From: Streptomyces sp. Z26
GTDB taxonomy: Bacteria; Actinomycetota; Actinomycetes; Streptomycetales; Streptomycetaceae
NCBI RefSeq assembly: GCF_003665095.1
Contig: NZ_RCHV01000002.1
Coordinates: forward strand, 2,912,001 to 2,976,000
DNA: 64,000 nucleotides
Direction of reading: 5' to 3'
Position numbers and translations under genes: made by a program. Of this stretch, positions 63,355 through 64,000 are shown piece after piece; position 1 is the stretch's first letter, and each line of letters begins with the position of its first letter. The notes below the pieces were generated by a model, which was given only the letters and a program-made list of their open reading frames with translations, ran no database searches and was not told where the DNA came from.

Positions 63355-64000
63355 GTGACTGACGTACGTCACCCCGCCGTCAGCGCCGACGGCGTGCCCG
63401 CGCACCCCGGGAGCAGCGCGCTCCACACCCTCTTCGCCTCCGAGCAGGGCGGCCACGAGCAGGTCGTGCTCTGCCAGGACCGGGAGAGCGGCCTCAAGGC
63501 CGTCATCGCCGTCCACTCCACCGCGCTCGGTCCCGCCCTGGGCGGCACCCGCTTCCACGCGTACGCCTCCGAGGAGGAGGCCGTGCTCGACGCGCTCAAC
63601 CTGGCGCGCGGCATGTCGTACAAGAACGCCCTCGCCGGGCTCGACCACGGCGGCGGCAAGGCCGTGATCATCGGTGACCCGGAGACCCTCAAGTCCGAGG
63701 AACTGCTGCTGGCGTACGGCCGGTTCGTGGCCTCCCTCGGCGGGCGCTACGTCACCGCCTGCGACGTCGGCACGTACGTACGGGACATGGACGTCGTCGC
63801 GCGCACCTGCCAGTGGGCGACCGGGCGTTCGCCGGAGCGGGGCGGCGCGGGCGACTCGTCCGTGCTGACCGCGTTCGGCGTCTACCAGGGCATGCGGGCC
63901 AGCGCCCGGCACCTGTGGGGCGAACCGTCACTGCGCGGCCGTACCGTCGGCGTCGCGGGCGTCGGCAAGGTCGGGCACCACCTGGTGGCGCACCTCCTGG
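63355..64000 (+). CDS. vdh: Valine/leucine dehydrogenase, 3' end outside window
   Basis: The N-terminal 215 residues of a Glu/Leu/Phe/Val dehydrogenase: [40 protein letters not shown] (catalytic Lys), [15 protein letters not shown], and the start of the NAD fold, [13 protein letters not shown]. It starts GTG 63355 with CAGGAG upstream. It deaminates branched-chain amino acids, feeding acyl-CoA precursors for polyketides. The gene runs past the window. Confidence 0.93.
   Translation, partial: MTDVRHPAVSADGVPAHPGSSALHTLFASEQGGHEQVVLCQDRESGLKAVIAVHSTALGPALGGTRFHAYASEEEAVLDALNLARGMSYKNALAGLDHGGGKAVIIGDPETLKSEELLLAYGRFVASLGGRYVTACDVGTYVRDMDVVARTCQWATGRSPERGGAGDSSVLTAFGVYQGMRASARHLWGEPSLRGRTVGVAGVGKVGHHLVAHLL

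Overview
The window looks like chromosomal DNA from a Streptomyces or close relative. It is very GC-rich, uses GTG and TTG starts often, and contains bldC, a valine/leucine dehydrogenase, an HrpA-type helicase of more than 1300 residues, DUF2945/DUF3140 proteins and SCO6745-type proteins. There is no rRNA operon, CRISPR array or phage structural gene. Everything here was read by eye; no database search was run.

Layout. (1) 1-2800 is core: a zincin metallopeptidase, a membrane metallophosphoesterase and a tRNA-Glu/Asp/Phe array with promoter and terminator. (2) About 2.8-31.5 kb is an accessory region dominated by zinc homeostasis. It holds six paralogous ribosomal proteins with no zinc ribbon (L32, S14, L28, L33, L31B, S18), two COG0523 proteins (one has lost both its P-loop and its NKxD motif), a CooC-like ATPase, an AztABCD-type zinc uptake system, and a second metal ABC transporter of the 'anchored repeat' kind. 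An adenylate-forming ligase, CoA-transferase, acyl-CoA dehydrogenase, GH88-like protein and MFS transporter follow, with an IS982-type insertion at one end, then an ECF sigma factor, a His/Met-rich membrane protein and an orphan binding protein. Four 15-bp Zur-box-like sites sit on the promoters of the zinc genes. (3) 31.6-36.9 kb holds a truncated 2-methylcitrate synthase and a compact tsaD2 - GNAT - alaS2 unit. (4) 37.0-43.4 kb holds two more tRNA-Asp/Phe arrays, each preceded by the 3' end of tRNA-Glu and a conserved palindrome, plus a tRNA-Phe fragment. Between them lies a 4.5-kb cassette (SCO6745-like protein, hydrolase, flavoreductase, TetR). (5) 43.4-64 kb is mostly ordinary chromosome: antiporter, hemerythrin, Ppx/GppA, MFS with monooxygenase, two SDRs with LysR and TetR, HrpA, a fourth tRNA-Asp, DUF6274, BldC and the start of the dehydrogenase.

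How it fits together. When zinc is scarce, release of Zur would induce zinc uptake (Azt and the second transporter), COG0523 zinc-allocation proteins, and zinc-free ribosomal proteins that replace zinc-binding ones and release their zinc. The repeated tRNA-Glu 3' ends suggest the region grew by successive site-specific insertions at one tRNA locus. No integrase gene remains.

Two coding problems stand out. aztA has no canonical start in its frame, and the GNAT gene is frameshifted. Each would be repaired by one extra C in a C-run, so both need checking against raw reads.
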